This document shows, one piece after another, positions 49,096 to 59,204 of a DNA stretch of 64,000 bases. The position numbers and the translations under genes were made by a program. Position 1 is the first letter of the stretch; every line of letters begins with the position of its first letter. The notes under the pieces were generated by a model. That model worked only from the letters and a program-made list of their open reading frames with translations, ran no database searches and was not told the origin of the DNA. The DNA is from Pogonophryne albipinna (lineage: Eukaryota > Chordata > Actinopteri > Perciformes > Artedidraconidae), in assembly GCA_028583405.1 (NCBI GenBank), contig CM053256.1, forward strand, positions 22,541,325-22,605,324, written 5' to 3'.

Positions 49096-49480
49096 TGCAA
49101 CGCCTGCTGAATGATCCCTCGGCTAAGCCGGCGACACCGCGGGGATCATTTTCGGGTGAGGTTCGGCCCGCAGGAGGAGCCGGAGGATCAGGACCTCGAG
49201 GTGGTGGAGATGGGGGAACAGGATGAGGAGGTGCCATTCATGTTCACCCTCCCGAGGGGCCAGGGGGCCGCGTTCCCGGAGGAGGAAGACGACGAGGACG
49301 CTTCGTTGTCCGGTACTTTGAGTCCGGCGGCCAGGAATGTCCAGCACACAGGTCTGCGCGTCTGGACTTCCCGGCGGTGATGACCCTGGCGGCGGAGCGC
49401 GTGGGCCTACCGCTCCCCCCACCGCTGCCACCGAGGCCAGTAAGCCGCCTTCGACAGGGGTTTATGGCCCGGTGCATCCG
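49096..49480 (+). pseudogene. DIRS gag, central part
   Basis: Continues the N-terminal gag piece in phase: after ...AC N A C comes a TGA at 49108-49110, where a CGA to TGA change at a CpG is the simplest explanation. The frame then reads MIPRLSRRHRGDHF and an acidic stretch rich in E and D (residues 23-63 after the stop). A shift to another frame near 49360 is needed to continue into LDFPAVMTLAAERVGLPLPP and a Pro-rich segment (PPLPPRP), typical of fish DIRS gag. It ends at a junction with RNase H sequence around ATGGCCC at 49464. Confidence 0.6.
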
Positions 49481-49483
49481 GCG

Positions 49484-49543
49484 CTGTTGACCACAGCAGA
49501 AACTGTGGTTATGGGCTTCAGAGGTGGTGTTATCTCTGAGAGC
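49484..49543 (+). pseudogene. DIRS RNase H scrap, left half
   Basis: Read in the frame ending TTA TCT CTG AGA GC, it gives LWLWASEVVLSLRA and continues after the ERV at 58074 as LHIPGLENRRADFM. The HIPG...N..AD motif is the C-terminal signature of the RNase H domain of DIRS and related elements. It is in the wrong place: it sits between two gag segments instead of before 59040. Confidence 0.55.
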
Positions 49544-49806
49544 TGTTATGTTGTGTTCGTTATTCTCGCGTCCAGGAGAGAAGCTTTAAAAGGAGACTAA
49601 ATTGAGTCCCTGAGAAGGTTCAAATGGTACTTTAATTAATAAAAAAGGCACGGTAATGTTACAAGCAGAATATTGTTCGACAGAAAAGCAGCTGTCTCTG
49701 GCTCTCGCTAGCAGATCAAGAAAGAAAGAGGCCGAACCCCTCAGGTCCCGCTGTTTTATATATCCTGTGCTGGCTCCTCCCAGCGGGCCGGCTCTCTAAC
49801 GTTTTA
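49544..49806 (-). repeat. ERV 3' LTR, truncated
   Basis: Matches 57278-57538 with only three substitutions in about 260 bases. Similarity stops abruptly at AACGTTT, so the first ~530 bases of U3 (minus-strand sense) are missing here. About 1 percent difference suggests an insertion that is young on the scale of this cluster. Confidence 0.9.
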
Positions 49807-50299
49807 AATACGTCTAAAATACATGAAATCTACCATATAGAACAGTGAAAAAATAATAAAAATGAAATAAACTATCTTGGACCAGTGTAATGTAATAATA
49901 AAAATACACTATCTTGGAATAGTATAAGTAAATTGAAATGGATTCACTCCATTTTAGCATTTTATTTTGCTCACTTCTTCACATGATTTCATCATTTAAA
50001 GAATCACATTGGCTGGACATTCATTGAACAATCTCATCTCTGAACATCCATATCATTTAAACTCATTCAAACTAACTCATCATTTTCATCAACATCTGTA
50101 TATGGGGGTGGATCGTCCTGTTCTACTAGCATTTGTAACTGTCTCCTCATGAGAAATGTACCCTCCCTCCTTTCATACCATTTAAGGTATGAAAGTAATA
50201 TGTTCTCTAGAAGAGGCCGTTGTGATCAATCGGTATTTTAGGACATGGAATTAATGCAACATCTAGGCCTCCCCTGGGCGCCCCCTATGCTATCCTTGT

Positions 50300-50480
50300 A
50301 CCCTGGAGCCTAAACTCCCCCTGGGACTGGTCTCTTAGCCCTACTGGCTTTGGGGTGTTTCGCCATGTTGATTAAAAACATCACTGGCTGTGCTAGTGCA
50401 CAGGTCCCAGCCCAATCCTGTGGCAAGACTGAGTACAAGGTTTTAGTTCCATGATACCACCAAACATCTACTCTGGGGTA
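50300..50480 (-). pseudogene. ERV env remnant
   Basis: In minus sense a short frame contains WWYHG, a Cys and a basic RAKR stretch, then a stop. Further downstream the frame passes PPPY near the end of the coding part. The pattern resembles part of a retroviral envelope with a furin-like site. Stops and shifts break it, and confidence is modest. Confidence 0.35.
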
Positions 50481-51936
50481 CGGCATTCTAGACAGTCATT
50501 CCTGGGAGAAGATTTTGGTCAGTTACAACAGTTGTAGAATTTCATCACTTAAAAGTTCCTACTTGGTGGCTTTGGGTGGTCTGTTCTAATGCAGTGATAA
50601 AGTCCCTGAAATGGTGTGAAAACCGGTGGAATATCAATAACGCATTACACTAATTTATTTTCAATTCTGGTCTACTTAAATAACTATGCTGAGCCCTTTT
50701 AACAGTGTGTGGAACCTTGGGTGCCCGAGCATGTGATAATTAATCAATTAATTAATCCTTTAACAAGGACTTTAAAAACAGAAGTCATTTCATTAATGGT
50801 TTGTAGTTCAATTCAGGAATTTTCACTCATGGCAGATATGTTTCTCCTTTTAAATAACATCTCTAAATGTCAGGTCATCACTGATTAAATGGATGAGCAT
50901 TAGGAGGTGGTGGCACTTGTCTTTTAAAACTCATACTCTGGTGCCGTGCGCACCCTCTGAAGCTGCAAGTAAGATTTAAAACATCTGCAGGGTGGGTTGA
51001 GCGACCCCTTCTCCCTGAACGATATTGGTTGTCGAAAATATGCACCATTAAAATGAGTGATCCAAGGCCCCGCATGTATTACTCCCAATTATACTAGTTT
51101 TTCAAAATTAAAATGTTCAATCGCTCTTTGCCTAGTGTCTTTTTAAAACTCTACATCTTGGACGACAAACAAATGTTGTTTCCACCTTAACAGTTCTCCT
51201 ATGGTAATAACCATGCTAGATTGGAATACTTTCTTTGGCCTGGTTCTAGCTCTACCTTTAACATTTTCCATTCAAATAAAGATTTGCCTGCTATCTATAT
51301 TGTAACAAATTAAATCTTCCCCAAATTCTCACATGAATAAGAATCTCTATAAGAATAATTTGTTTATATGATGAAAAGATTGAATAATATGTTCTACCCT
51401 CAGTGTGTTCTTAGGATTGTTTTCTAATAAGTGTGTTTATGTGTAAACTCACTCACTCCCGTGTTCCTTCTCTCCCCTCTGGCTGTCAAGCCACGACCTA
51501 CTCACGTTCTGCTGGCCCATGCCAACTCCTCTGGTTCTGTCCTCTCCTCCGTCCTGCCTTCTCTTCAGTCCATCCGCTCTTGGATCCTCCCGCTGTAACT
51601 CTTTTCAGTGGCCCAACTGCTTTGCATTTCATCTCCTCCTTTTCAGTCTCTACGCTGTTGCATGGAGGGCGTATTCCGCTCTCATGTCCCACACTCTGCT
51701 CTTGTGCCAAATCTCGTGGTTCAGGCTGGAACTTCATGTCCTGTACTGGGACCGATGAGAGTTTGCCTCTTTGTCAGCATGCTGGTTTGGTTCCGGATGC
51801 CTCAGGTGGAGATGGTTCTGGATGCCTCAGGTCGTTGTTGGTTCAGCTCGGGTTCTCTGTCTTTTCGATGGAGGAGGAGGAGTCTCCTGTGGTGAGGTCA
51901 TTTGTCTGAAGATGGGGTCGTAGCGTTCTGACAGGC

Positions 51937-51959
51937 AGAGAGAGAGAGAGAGAGAGAGA
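51937..51959. repeat. (GA)n microsatellite
   Basis: About eleven GA units inside the ERV internal region. Confidence 0.9.
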
Positions 51960-52551
51960 TCTCGGGACGCATTACCTATAGCTAATTCTAACACACTGAG
52001 GTAAAATATATCCAATCCTTTCCACGCTATTTTCCTAATCTTACTATCTGTCTTAGATGTTAAATGTCATCTAAACCCAATTAATGTCTACTAATGGTTG
52101 TGCCATATCCCTAAACATTGTTTCCACCCACTGTAACATGGCTACTCCAAATAACTCTTTCAGGAAACCATTTTCTTCTATAAATTAAAAATACCTACAT
52201 GTTTCAAGCACCACATATTTCACACACTATAAAAGAACGTCCCCATATTTTCTCCATCACTTTAAATCTCACTGTTATTTAGAACATAAGTAACTTCTGT
52301 GACTGGACATATCTGCAATGTCGCCACAATCTGCTGGGGAATTTTGTTCATAGAGTTTGTACGTACAAAGCTGTACTTGTGGGTTAGTAGCCTGTTTCTA
52401 CTGTAATCATTTTCAATAATTTTGCTCAGGTCACCGGTCGGTTGTCCATAAACTTAACAGGGGGTGTTTCTGGTACAGACTAAAACATGGATCCAGTGTA
52501 TTTGGAGATTCCACTAATCTGTAAATCCCCATCACTGATTATCCCGATCAC

Positions 52552-53040
52552 TTAAACCCATCTCATCATTTGATACAAGAACTGCATATGTGGGGGGTGA
52601 ATCATCTTGATTGTAACCGCCTCACCTTTGGGAACGAGTATTTCTAACTCCTCCTCTTGTTGCTCAGCTGATCTTTTGGCTCTGGGGATAAGTGAAAGTC
52701 TCTGAAACACAGCTGGAGTTTTGTTAGTGATGTGGGCATTATCTATGAGTGGACTAATGGATCCATGTCTTACTTGATATTGTACTCCCCATCCAACCAG
52801 AAAGGTGCCAAGTGTAATGAGCACAATCAACAATGCTATTCTGACTCTTATCCCTAGGGGACCCCACAATTGGTTTGGCTTTGTTCTTGACATCATCTCT
52901 ATTTTATCCCTGGTTGTGTCAGTTACAGAATTTAAATAATGAGTACAAAAATAACGTATACAAAAATTGCACTCTTTTTCAGATGTAAAGCAAAAACAGG
53001 TTTTCACTTTAGTGGACAATCTATAACAATCTATAGACAA
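52552..53040 (-). pseudogene. ERV env leader-like frame with a membrane segment
   Basis: A 162-codon frame, not necessarily starting at a true initiator; an internal MM at residues 49-50 is a likelier start. It has one strongly hydrophobic stretch at about residues 65-86, then a polar part with a basic RAKR at 110-113 and an acidic EEEL run. Its position just downstream (minus sense) of integrase C-terminal sequence is where env begins in simple retroviruses, so a signal/anchor segment of env is the best reading. The rest of the envelope is missing or degraded. Confidence 0.4.
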
Positions 53041-53221
53041 TTCGTCTTTTGAGCTGTTTCTATCTTTATCTTATTTCTATTTATTGTTTTGTTCCAGCTC
53101 TGCCAAATCAGTCCTAACTCCCAATAATGTTCTGGAAGTTGCCAGTGAAGGGTGACAATGTGTGAGGTGGTGTCAATTTTCTCCTTTTTCTTTACCTTTA
53201 AACCGGAGCGCGTGTGAAGTT

Positions 53222-53345
53222 CATTACAACTTCTCACTGTTCCGTCCACCGGGATCAGCCCACTGTCTTTTGTGAACTTTCACCCTCACCCAATCACCTG
53301 GCCGAACAGGAGTCTCTTCTGGTGTCTCGTCTGGTATCTCTGTAG
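53222..53345 (-). pseudogene. ERV integrase C-terminal scrap
   Basis: In minus sense it reads TPVRPGDWVRVKVHKRQWAD before a stop. The PGDWV.VK pattern is typical of the small C-terminal domain of gammaretrovirus-like integrases. No catalytic core precedes it. Confidence 0.5.
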
Positions 53346-54499
53346 CTTTCCTAGCCTGTGTAGACAAAACTTGGATAATATTACTCAGAGTTCTGACATA
53401 TTCATTACTTTTATTCGTCTAATATCTAAAACTGGACCACTCCCTCCTTGGAGAAGGCCCAAGCTTCGGCATACCTTTTGTCGTTACGAGACCTATTATT
53501 AACTACATGTTATTATTTATTAACTACAACGTCACTGAAATCAACATATCTGTATAATCATGACACTCCCTCCTTTGAGCATAACATGCTCAATTAATAT
53601 TGCAATGATTACCCTATTCTGAACAGGACATGTAAAACCCATAACGTTGCATTAAATAAATGTAACTTCTCCGTGTACCTATAAGGCGTACAAAAAATAT
53701 CGTGTGATGTATGGTTTTCTGATGGTATAAAACATATTCACTAAAATCTGCCATTAGCACAACAAATTGTTTACTTGTTTCAATAATGGCTTTTGTCCTG
53801 GTATTATGCATCATTGTTGCTGCGAAAAACAATACCCCTGGTTTCGCTAATGCATCTCAATAATTCTAGGATTAGAGGATTGGTTGATACTGCTGAACAA
53901 ACATATGATAAAATAATATTTCTCTAAACTAGAGGGAAAATACGAACTATTCTCACAGAGGGTGACATGCATGAAGGGCTGGTGCCCCTCCCTCAAAATG
54001 AGATATTGCCTTACGCACTACACTATAAATCAGTAAAGTTACTCAAGAATAAATAAATAAAAACTGATTCTTGAAACTGTTGTAAAAACCCTACAACTTC
54101 TTCATCCAAGCTCTCAATCAGTGTTATGTTATTTAATCTGCAGCTCATTGCCTTAAAACAGATACTTCAGACCGATTATAAAATTGTGTTTGAGAAAAAT
54201 GTAATCTGACTCCATAAATCACATAATTGTTTGACTAAAAAACTACACTTCCACTAACAATAAATGAAGTTCCCCTTTAAACACAGCCCCGGTCTTCTGA
54301 CGGGGTCTATCTATGTACTGGCTGGAAAATGTTGGGCCAGTCTCTGTCGCTCCGTCACTGTTCTCCCGCTAACAGTCACTCTCTAGTTCTGCTGGGTTCT
54401 TGTTGACTTCTTCACTGGTTTGAGACAAGCGACCCTATCGGACACCTCCCTTTGTAGCCAGACTTCACCACAGCAGAATCGAGTTTCTGTTTTTAGGTC

Positions 54500-54586
54500 T
54501 TAACAGCTCCACGTCAGGTGTATCGCCGCCCCTTGAACTGCAGTCGGTGTAAACAGGAGGACTTGGTAAGGATCCTCCGTCTTGGG
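54500..54586 (-). pseudogene. Second ERV integrase C-terminal scrap
   Basis: In minus sense it reads DPYQVLLFTPTAVQ, then a stop a few residues on. This pattern normally lies downstream of PGDWV in integrase, yet here it is upstream (minus sense) by over 1 kb. That points to rearrangement or recombination between copies. Confidence 0.45.
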
Positions 54587-54948
54587 TGAGTACTAGGTTT
54601 CCGTCTTCATATTTTTTGGGTGGAAACCCGTCGTCTTGACCTCACTAGCTGTGTGGACACAATAGTTTACTGTGTAGGGGAACAACATCACTCGTAATCT
54701 CTTTCCTTCTCATAATTACAAAAATAGTCTGCTAAATGTTCTATTCTGTGGATGCTTTATGTGTAAATGCAATATGCTACTCACTATCTTTTGAATAACA
54801 TTCAACCTCTCCCTCCTGTGGTGACAGATATGGCTCAATGTAGCTGGTTTTCAAAATACCCTTGCGCTGAAGATGCATCCCCTGGTGGTCTGGCCCTCTG
54901 AGCTTCCTCATTGTTGTGGTTGATACCAGGGTGTCAGTGGCATTTGGG

Positions 54949-55356
54949 TCATGTTTGGCACCCCTGTTCGTCTTTGACATCTCTGGGACCCCCTGCCTCC
55001 GTTGTCATCATGGAAACCTCCCCTGGTTTTCTGCATGGAGGGCCATTGTTTGGTGCATGTGGTGGGTGTTGCCTTAGTAGTTGCGGGCAATCTCTGGTCC
55101 AATGGCCCATTTGGTTGTAATGGTAACATCCCTCAAACCGTAAACGTCTTTTGCCTGTGCCTCCTCGGAAACCTCCTGGTTGTCGGTTCTGGATCTGATT
55201 CACTGGCACCATCTGAGATTTAACTGTTTGAGGTGTCTGCCCTGCATTCTCTGGTTCTTCCTGAGCTTGAATTGTTGGAGGTGTCTGCCCTGCCTTCTCT
55301 GGAAGTTTCCCCTCCCTTCTCTTGTTCCTACAAGCTATGGTGTGTTTTGGTGACAT
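54949..55356 (-). pseudogene. ERV gag nucleocapsid piece, 135 aa
   Basis: An open frame with a Pro/Gln-rich linker containing two copies of an NAGQTP-type unit (about residues 22-28 and 37-43), a basic GKRR stretch, and one zinc knuckle at residues 77-90. The knuckle should be C-x2-C-x4-H-x4-C, but the second Cys is Tyr (C77, Y80, H85, C90), so zinc binding is probably lost. A single knuckle fits gammaretrovirus-like gag. Upstream capsid and matrix are not recognisable. Confidence 0.6.
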
Positions 55357-56253
55357 GTTTCTTAAATACGTGAATGGAATTATTAAGTTATCAAAGATGA
55401 AACCCCAATCCTCTGACTAGTACCTTCGTTCCTGATAAATAATATCCTATGTCATCCGAACTTAACTTTAAATCTGTTTTTTTTTTATATTTTTTTTTAT
55501 TATAGATGTTTTTGTAAAGTTTTTGTAAAAAAAATTATAATGTAAATTAATAAATACAAATTATGCAAATTTTAAAATCAGAAATGTTAAAAAAAATAAA
55601 AATTGTACAGTGTATGGTTTTGACTTTGTAATATGAAAATGGGAATATGGTGGAAATCCAAATAAACCGTGTACAGTGTATACTCAAGTTTATGAAATTA
55701 TGCAAATGTCATAAAATGTGTTAACTACAATACTTCAATTCAAAGAAACCACATGTAATCTTTATCTGTGTGGTGAAGAATGTATTAACTGTAATACTTA
55801 TTATGTCCGCTAGGGGAGCTGTTTTATTTGTAACTCCTCTCAAATTTATCAACTAGTACTTCCGGTTCATAAACCTACTTCCTGTTTATTTCCTCAAAAT
55901 ATAAAGTTCAAATTACTTTCTTTGAAAAGCATGAAAAACAAAACAACTCAATCTACTCTCAGCGTTCATCTACACCATCCCTGTGTATTTAATCAGTAGT
56001 TACCGGTTGTATCTTTACTCAAACTATTTCACCATCTAGTAATGCTAACTGGCTAGCTAACTAGCTTAGCAGTATAGCATTAACCTCATGTGACTGGGGG
56101 AAGGGAACAATGGGAACACTCAACATCTGCAGATAAATAACCACACTGCTTGACAATACAAAACAACACAATCTTCATTTATCTTAGCTCTAAATTCTAT
56201 AGATGCTGACCTTAAAAGCTGATCTCATACCAATCTTGTACACAATCGTTTCG

Positions 56254-56915
56254 GCTTAGAACATCACACAAAAATATACTTTTCGGCTTAAAAACTCCAC
56301 ACAATATACTTTATTAAACCAGACTACGCAGGTTTAACACATCAAACATATAGACTAACATGAATGGACCCAGTCCAGTGTAAAACAGATCAGGTCTGGT
56401 ACCTACCCAGAGGTATTTAACACAATGTGGACCCAGTCCTATCCCAGATAAAATCTAGTGCCTCCCCAGAAGGTCTTAATACTATGTAATATTCACATTA
56501 ATCGGGCGGCGCCGAAGAAAATGGGCCTTAAACCCTTTACGTAATAGACCTTAAACCCTTTTACGTAATATTTGACTTAGAGTCACTATGTTTTATCCGT
56601 TTCTATTAAGACACGCTATAATGGGAATACACTCGCAATGTCTGGTTGTAAATAGAACAGAATAAACACTGATAAAGACTTAAACTTTACTCAGGCCTAT
56701 TACAAGGACTTTTTTAGAACAGACTTAAACTGCTGCTAGACAAACACTCACTTCAATTTCCTCAGCCTTAAACTGACTCGCGATGTCTCCTCGATTCTAA
56801 CAGCCTTAAACTGTTTAATGAACTTAAATCATTTACGTTATAGGCCTTAAACCTAAAAACGTAAGAAGAGACACCTCCTTGAAGTATGAGAAGTATGATC
56901 AGCCTTAAACTGAGT
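56254..56915 (-). repeat. Dispersed GTTTAAGG(C/T) motifs in the ERV leader
   Basis: Read on + as CCTTAAAC or ACTTAAAC, the motif recurs at about 56528, 56549, 56678, 56723, 56766, 56804, 56845 and 56903, with weaker relatives at 56254 and 56283. Some copies are paired with TTTACGTAATA (two head-to-tail at 56525-56570). Between the primer binding site and gag this would be untranslated leader. Confidence 0.6.
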
Positions 56916-57254
56916 ACACACACAATAATATAAAAACACACAAATTAATAGCATGCAGGGTTAAATGTAAGGAAAAGAAGAAATTTGAACTCACCCTGCT
57001 TGCGACAAAACAACGCCACGTGTTATAGGATAACTATGTTTATGAATTTAGGCTGTTTTAACATTAATTTAGGCAGTCTTTCTCAGGAGTCCAACTTACC
57101 AGACAGACACAAACTCCTATTGTTCACTATGTAATCTATTGAAGATTTTGAATAAACAGGTACTTCTTTACCTTTCTGTATTGGGCCCGAGTGTATATCT
57201 GCCAGCATTGTTCAAGCTCCTTTGAAAACTGCAATTGCTCTCCCGGTGCAACAA

Positions 57255-57275
57255 GATCACGTCGGGGAAGAACCA
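57255..57275 (-). promoter_or_regulatory. ERV primer binding site, tRNA-Trp-like
   Basis: Two bases inside the 5' LTR (minus sense) is TGGT, then TCTT, then CCCCGACGTGAT. The last 12 bases and the TGGT match the 3' end of vertebrate tRNA-Trp, with a small difference in between. The position is right for a primer binding site. The tRNA identity is inferred from memory of the tRNA 3' end. Confidence 0.5.
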
Positions 57276-57277
57276 AT

Positions 57278-58069
57278 TGTTATGTTGTGTTCGTTATTCT
57301 CGCGTCCAGGAGAGAAGCTTTAAAAGGAGACTAAATTGAGTCTCTGAGAAGGTTCAAATGGTACTTTAATTAATAAAAAAGGCACGGTAATGTTACAAGC
57401 AGAATATTGTTCGACAGAAAAGCAGCTATCTCTGGCTCTCGCTAGCAGATCAAGAAAGAAAGAGGCCGAACCCCTCAGGTCCCGCTGTTTTATATATCCT
57501 CTGCTGGCTCCTCCCAGCGGGCCGGCTCTCTAACGTTTCAATGTCCGTTGTTTTGCATATCAGAGGATACAGACATTGTACATTCAATATATATCTAAAC
57601 ACGCCTTTTCTCTTCCGTAACTCTTTCATGACTTTTCATTTAACACATTCTAAACGCTGTAATCAATACTCCAAAAAATACAGGAAATACTTCACGGCAG
57701 TTTGGTTTCCGGTCGTTCCGGATGTTGTCACATGCTACCCACATCTGTAAACAATAACGTACTCAAATAAACTGTACCTTCATTTAATATTCAACAATAA
57801 TAATATCTCGACGTCTGTAGTTGTAGTATTGAAATCAGTAGGTTTCGGTGTGCAACATCATATCATATCGCTGCTAAATTCACCTCTATAGTAAATGGTA
57901 TATTAGCCTCATGCTAAATGCTAACCGGAGATGAAGGATTTTCAGAATAAAAGCTTAACAACTGGTTGTGCACAGGAACTTCTGGTTTTTCAGTATAAAA
58001 CAGCTTTTAAACTGACGGTATGTTTTAAGGTACATTATGCTATCAAAACATTGATTTTAATTTCTAACA
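57278..58069 (-). repeat. ERV 5' LTR, full length (~792 bp)
   Basis: In minus sense it runs from TGTTAGAAATT to CATAACA with TGTTA/TAACA inverted tips. Only its last 263 bases (57278-57540) have a counterpart at the other end of the element; 57541-58069 is U3 lost from the partner. Its right border is fixed by the GAGC duplication and by the DIRS frame resuming directly after it. Confidence 0.75.
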
Positions 58070-58128
58070 GAGCCCTCCACATCCCGGGACTGGAGAACAG
58101 GAGGGCCGACTTCATGGCCCCGATAGCA
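58070..58128 (+). pseudogene. DIRS RNase H scrap, right half
   Basis: Continues the reading frame of 49484-49543 across the ERV. It contains HIPG and RADFM, then reaches ATGGCCC, a 7-mer also present at the gag junction at 49464. Gag-type sequence follows. Confidence 0.55.
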
Positions 58129-58720
58129 GCCATGGCAGGTATCATCAGGGTGCAGGGCTGCTCGGACACGGCATGTCCCGGTGTTCCACCCTTGATGAGA
58201 GCCTAGCGGCCCAGCAGCTTCCGCAGGCTGCTTGTTGGGCGGAGGGAAAGAAACCTCTGACCCCGCTGCCGCGGGACAGAGACACCTTAGAATATTTGGA
58301 TAAAATATTCAGGCTCGGGGCACAGGTGGCGACTGCCGCCCTCCCGCCTCAGGACGGGAGCGATAATCCGGACCGCTGCATTGGTAAAATGAATAATCTG
58401 ATCCATGGAGTGGCTGCCGCAGCGGGGCGGGTGATGTCCTTGGCCACAGTGGCATCGCGTCACGTGTGGCTAGGGCTCACCGCCCTATCCAAGAAGGACC
58501 GAGAGGATCTCCTTGGAGCCCCCGTGTCCGCGGAGGGGCTCTTCGGCTCGATATCCTCGGTCAACCAACGCTCGCGCTCCTCCACAGGCTTCCCACGGGC
58601 TTCCCACGGAGCTCCTGGGCCCGTGCCACCCTCCACCTCTTCGGGGGTAAAAACGCAAATCCCGGCAATTTCTACCGGAGCCTCCACCATGGAGCATCGG
58701 CAGGTTATTTTCATGCTGTT
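58129..58720 (+). pseudogene. DIRS gag, C-terminal part
   Basis: Best reading frame from about 58173, 195 codons: LDESLAAQQLPQ, then a helical region ending NNLIHGVAAAAGRVMSLA, and HVWLGLTALSKKDREDLLGA before EGLFG. The HxWL...L....R..LL.AP...GLFG layout is characteristic of fish DIRS gag. A Ser/Pro-rich tail follows. The part that should join it to the 49096-49480 piece is replaced by RNase H sequence. Weak similarity to an RNase H N-terminus (LSDNV) appears around 58760-58780. Confidence 0.65.
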
Positions 58721-59039
58721 GTTAATCTGGAGAGCATATCAACAGCAACAGCGCATATGATTATATTATCAGACAACGTGCGGGACAAAACATTATAACA
58801 TATATAATGAGAGACGTTCTGCAGTAAGGAGGGGGTTTCTCCTACGGCAGGTGGCTCTGACTTTTATGTATAGTTTTTAGTTAGTAGTTGTTTTTACTTT
58901 ACACGACACTGTTCAACCTGTGTTCAACACATCATTCTGCTTCCCTCTTTCACTAAAGAAATGAAGACACCCGCGTTCTTGTGACACGTAAATACTACGC
59001 TTCCTATGTTTTGGTGCGGACTGCGTTCACAACAGTGAT
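58721..59039. other. DIRS remnant without readable RT
   Basis: Where reverse transcriptase should lie there are only about 320 bases with stops in all frames, so the catalytic pol has been deleted. Confidence 0.4.
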
Positions 59040-59204
59040 GAACAGGCGAGTGGGTGCTTCACCCGGAGGTGGTGAAGCAGGTCTGGGCCCAGTTCGGGAG
59101 AGCAGAGGGGGACCTGTTTGCCAGCTGGCGCAACAGCCACTGTGCCCTGTGGTTCTCCATGGCTCTGAGCGACTACCCGCCCTTGGGGGTGGATGCGTTT
59201 GCAC
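59040..59204 (+). pseudogene. DIRS segment downstream of RNase H
   Basis: Reads GEWVLHPEVVKQVWAQFGRA, then DLFASWRNSHCALWFS and PPLGVDAFA up to the insertion at 59205. These conserved words follow RNase H in fish DIRS polyproteins. The frame continues after the insertion at 61641 with H..PWPRELL. Confidence 0.75.

Larger units (their letters stand above)
49544..58069 (-). mobile_element. Endogenous retrovirus, internally deleted, minus strand
   Basis: The insertion starts TGTTATG and ends TAACA (TG...CA on either strand), with GAGC duplicated on each side (49540-49543 and 58070-58073). A 4-base duplication is usual for gammaretrovirus-like (class I) ERVs. The long terminal repeats are 57278-58069 and a truncated partner 49544-49806. 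A primer-binding-site-like stretch, a nucleocapsid piece, two integrase C-terminal scraps and env-like remnants are present, all on the minus strand. Reverse transcriptase, RNase H, protease and most of integrase and env are absent or unreadable. It cannot make particles. Confidence 0.8.

Noticed and set aside
49111..49600. Acidic and Pro-rich frames as a host nuclear protein
   Set aside because: They continue DIRS gag in phase from 43365 once the insertion is removed, so they belong to the retroelement.
51433..51909. 158-codon + strand frame inside the ERV
   Set aside because: It opposes the element's orientation, shows no domain and overlaps other frames; no evidence of a gene.
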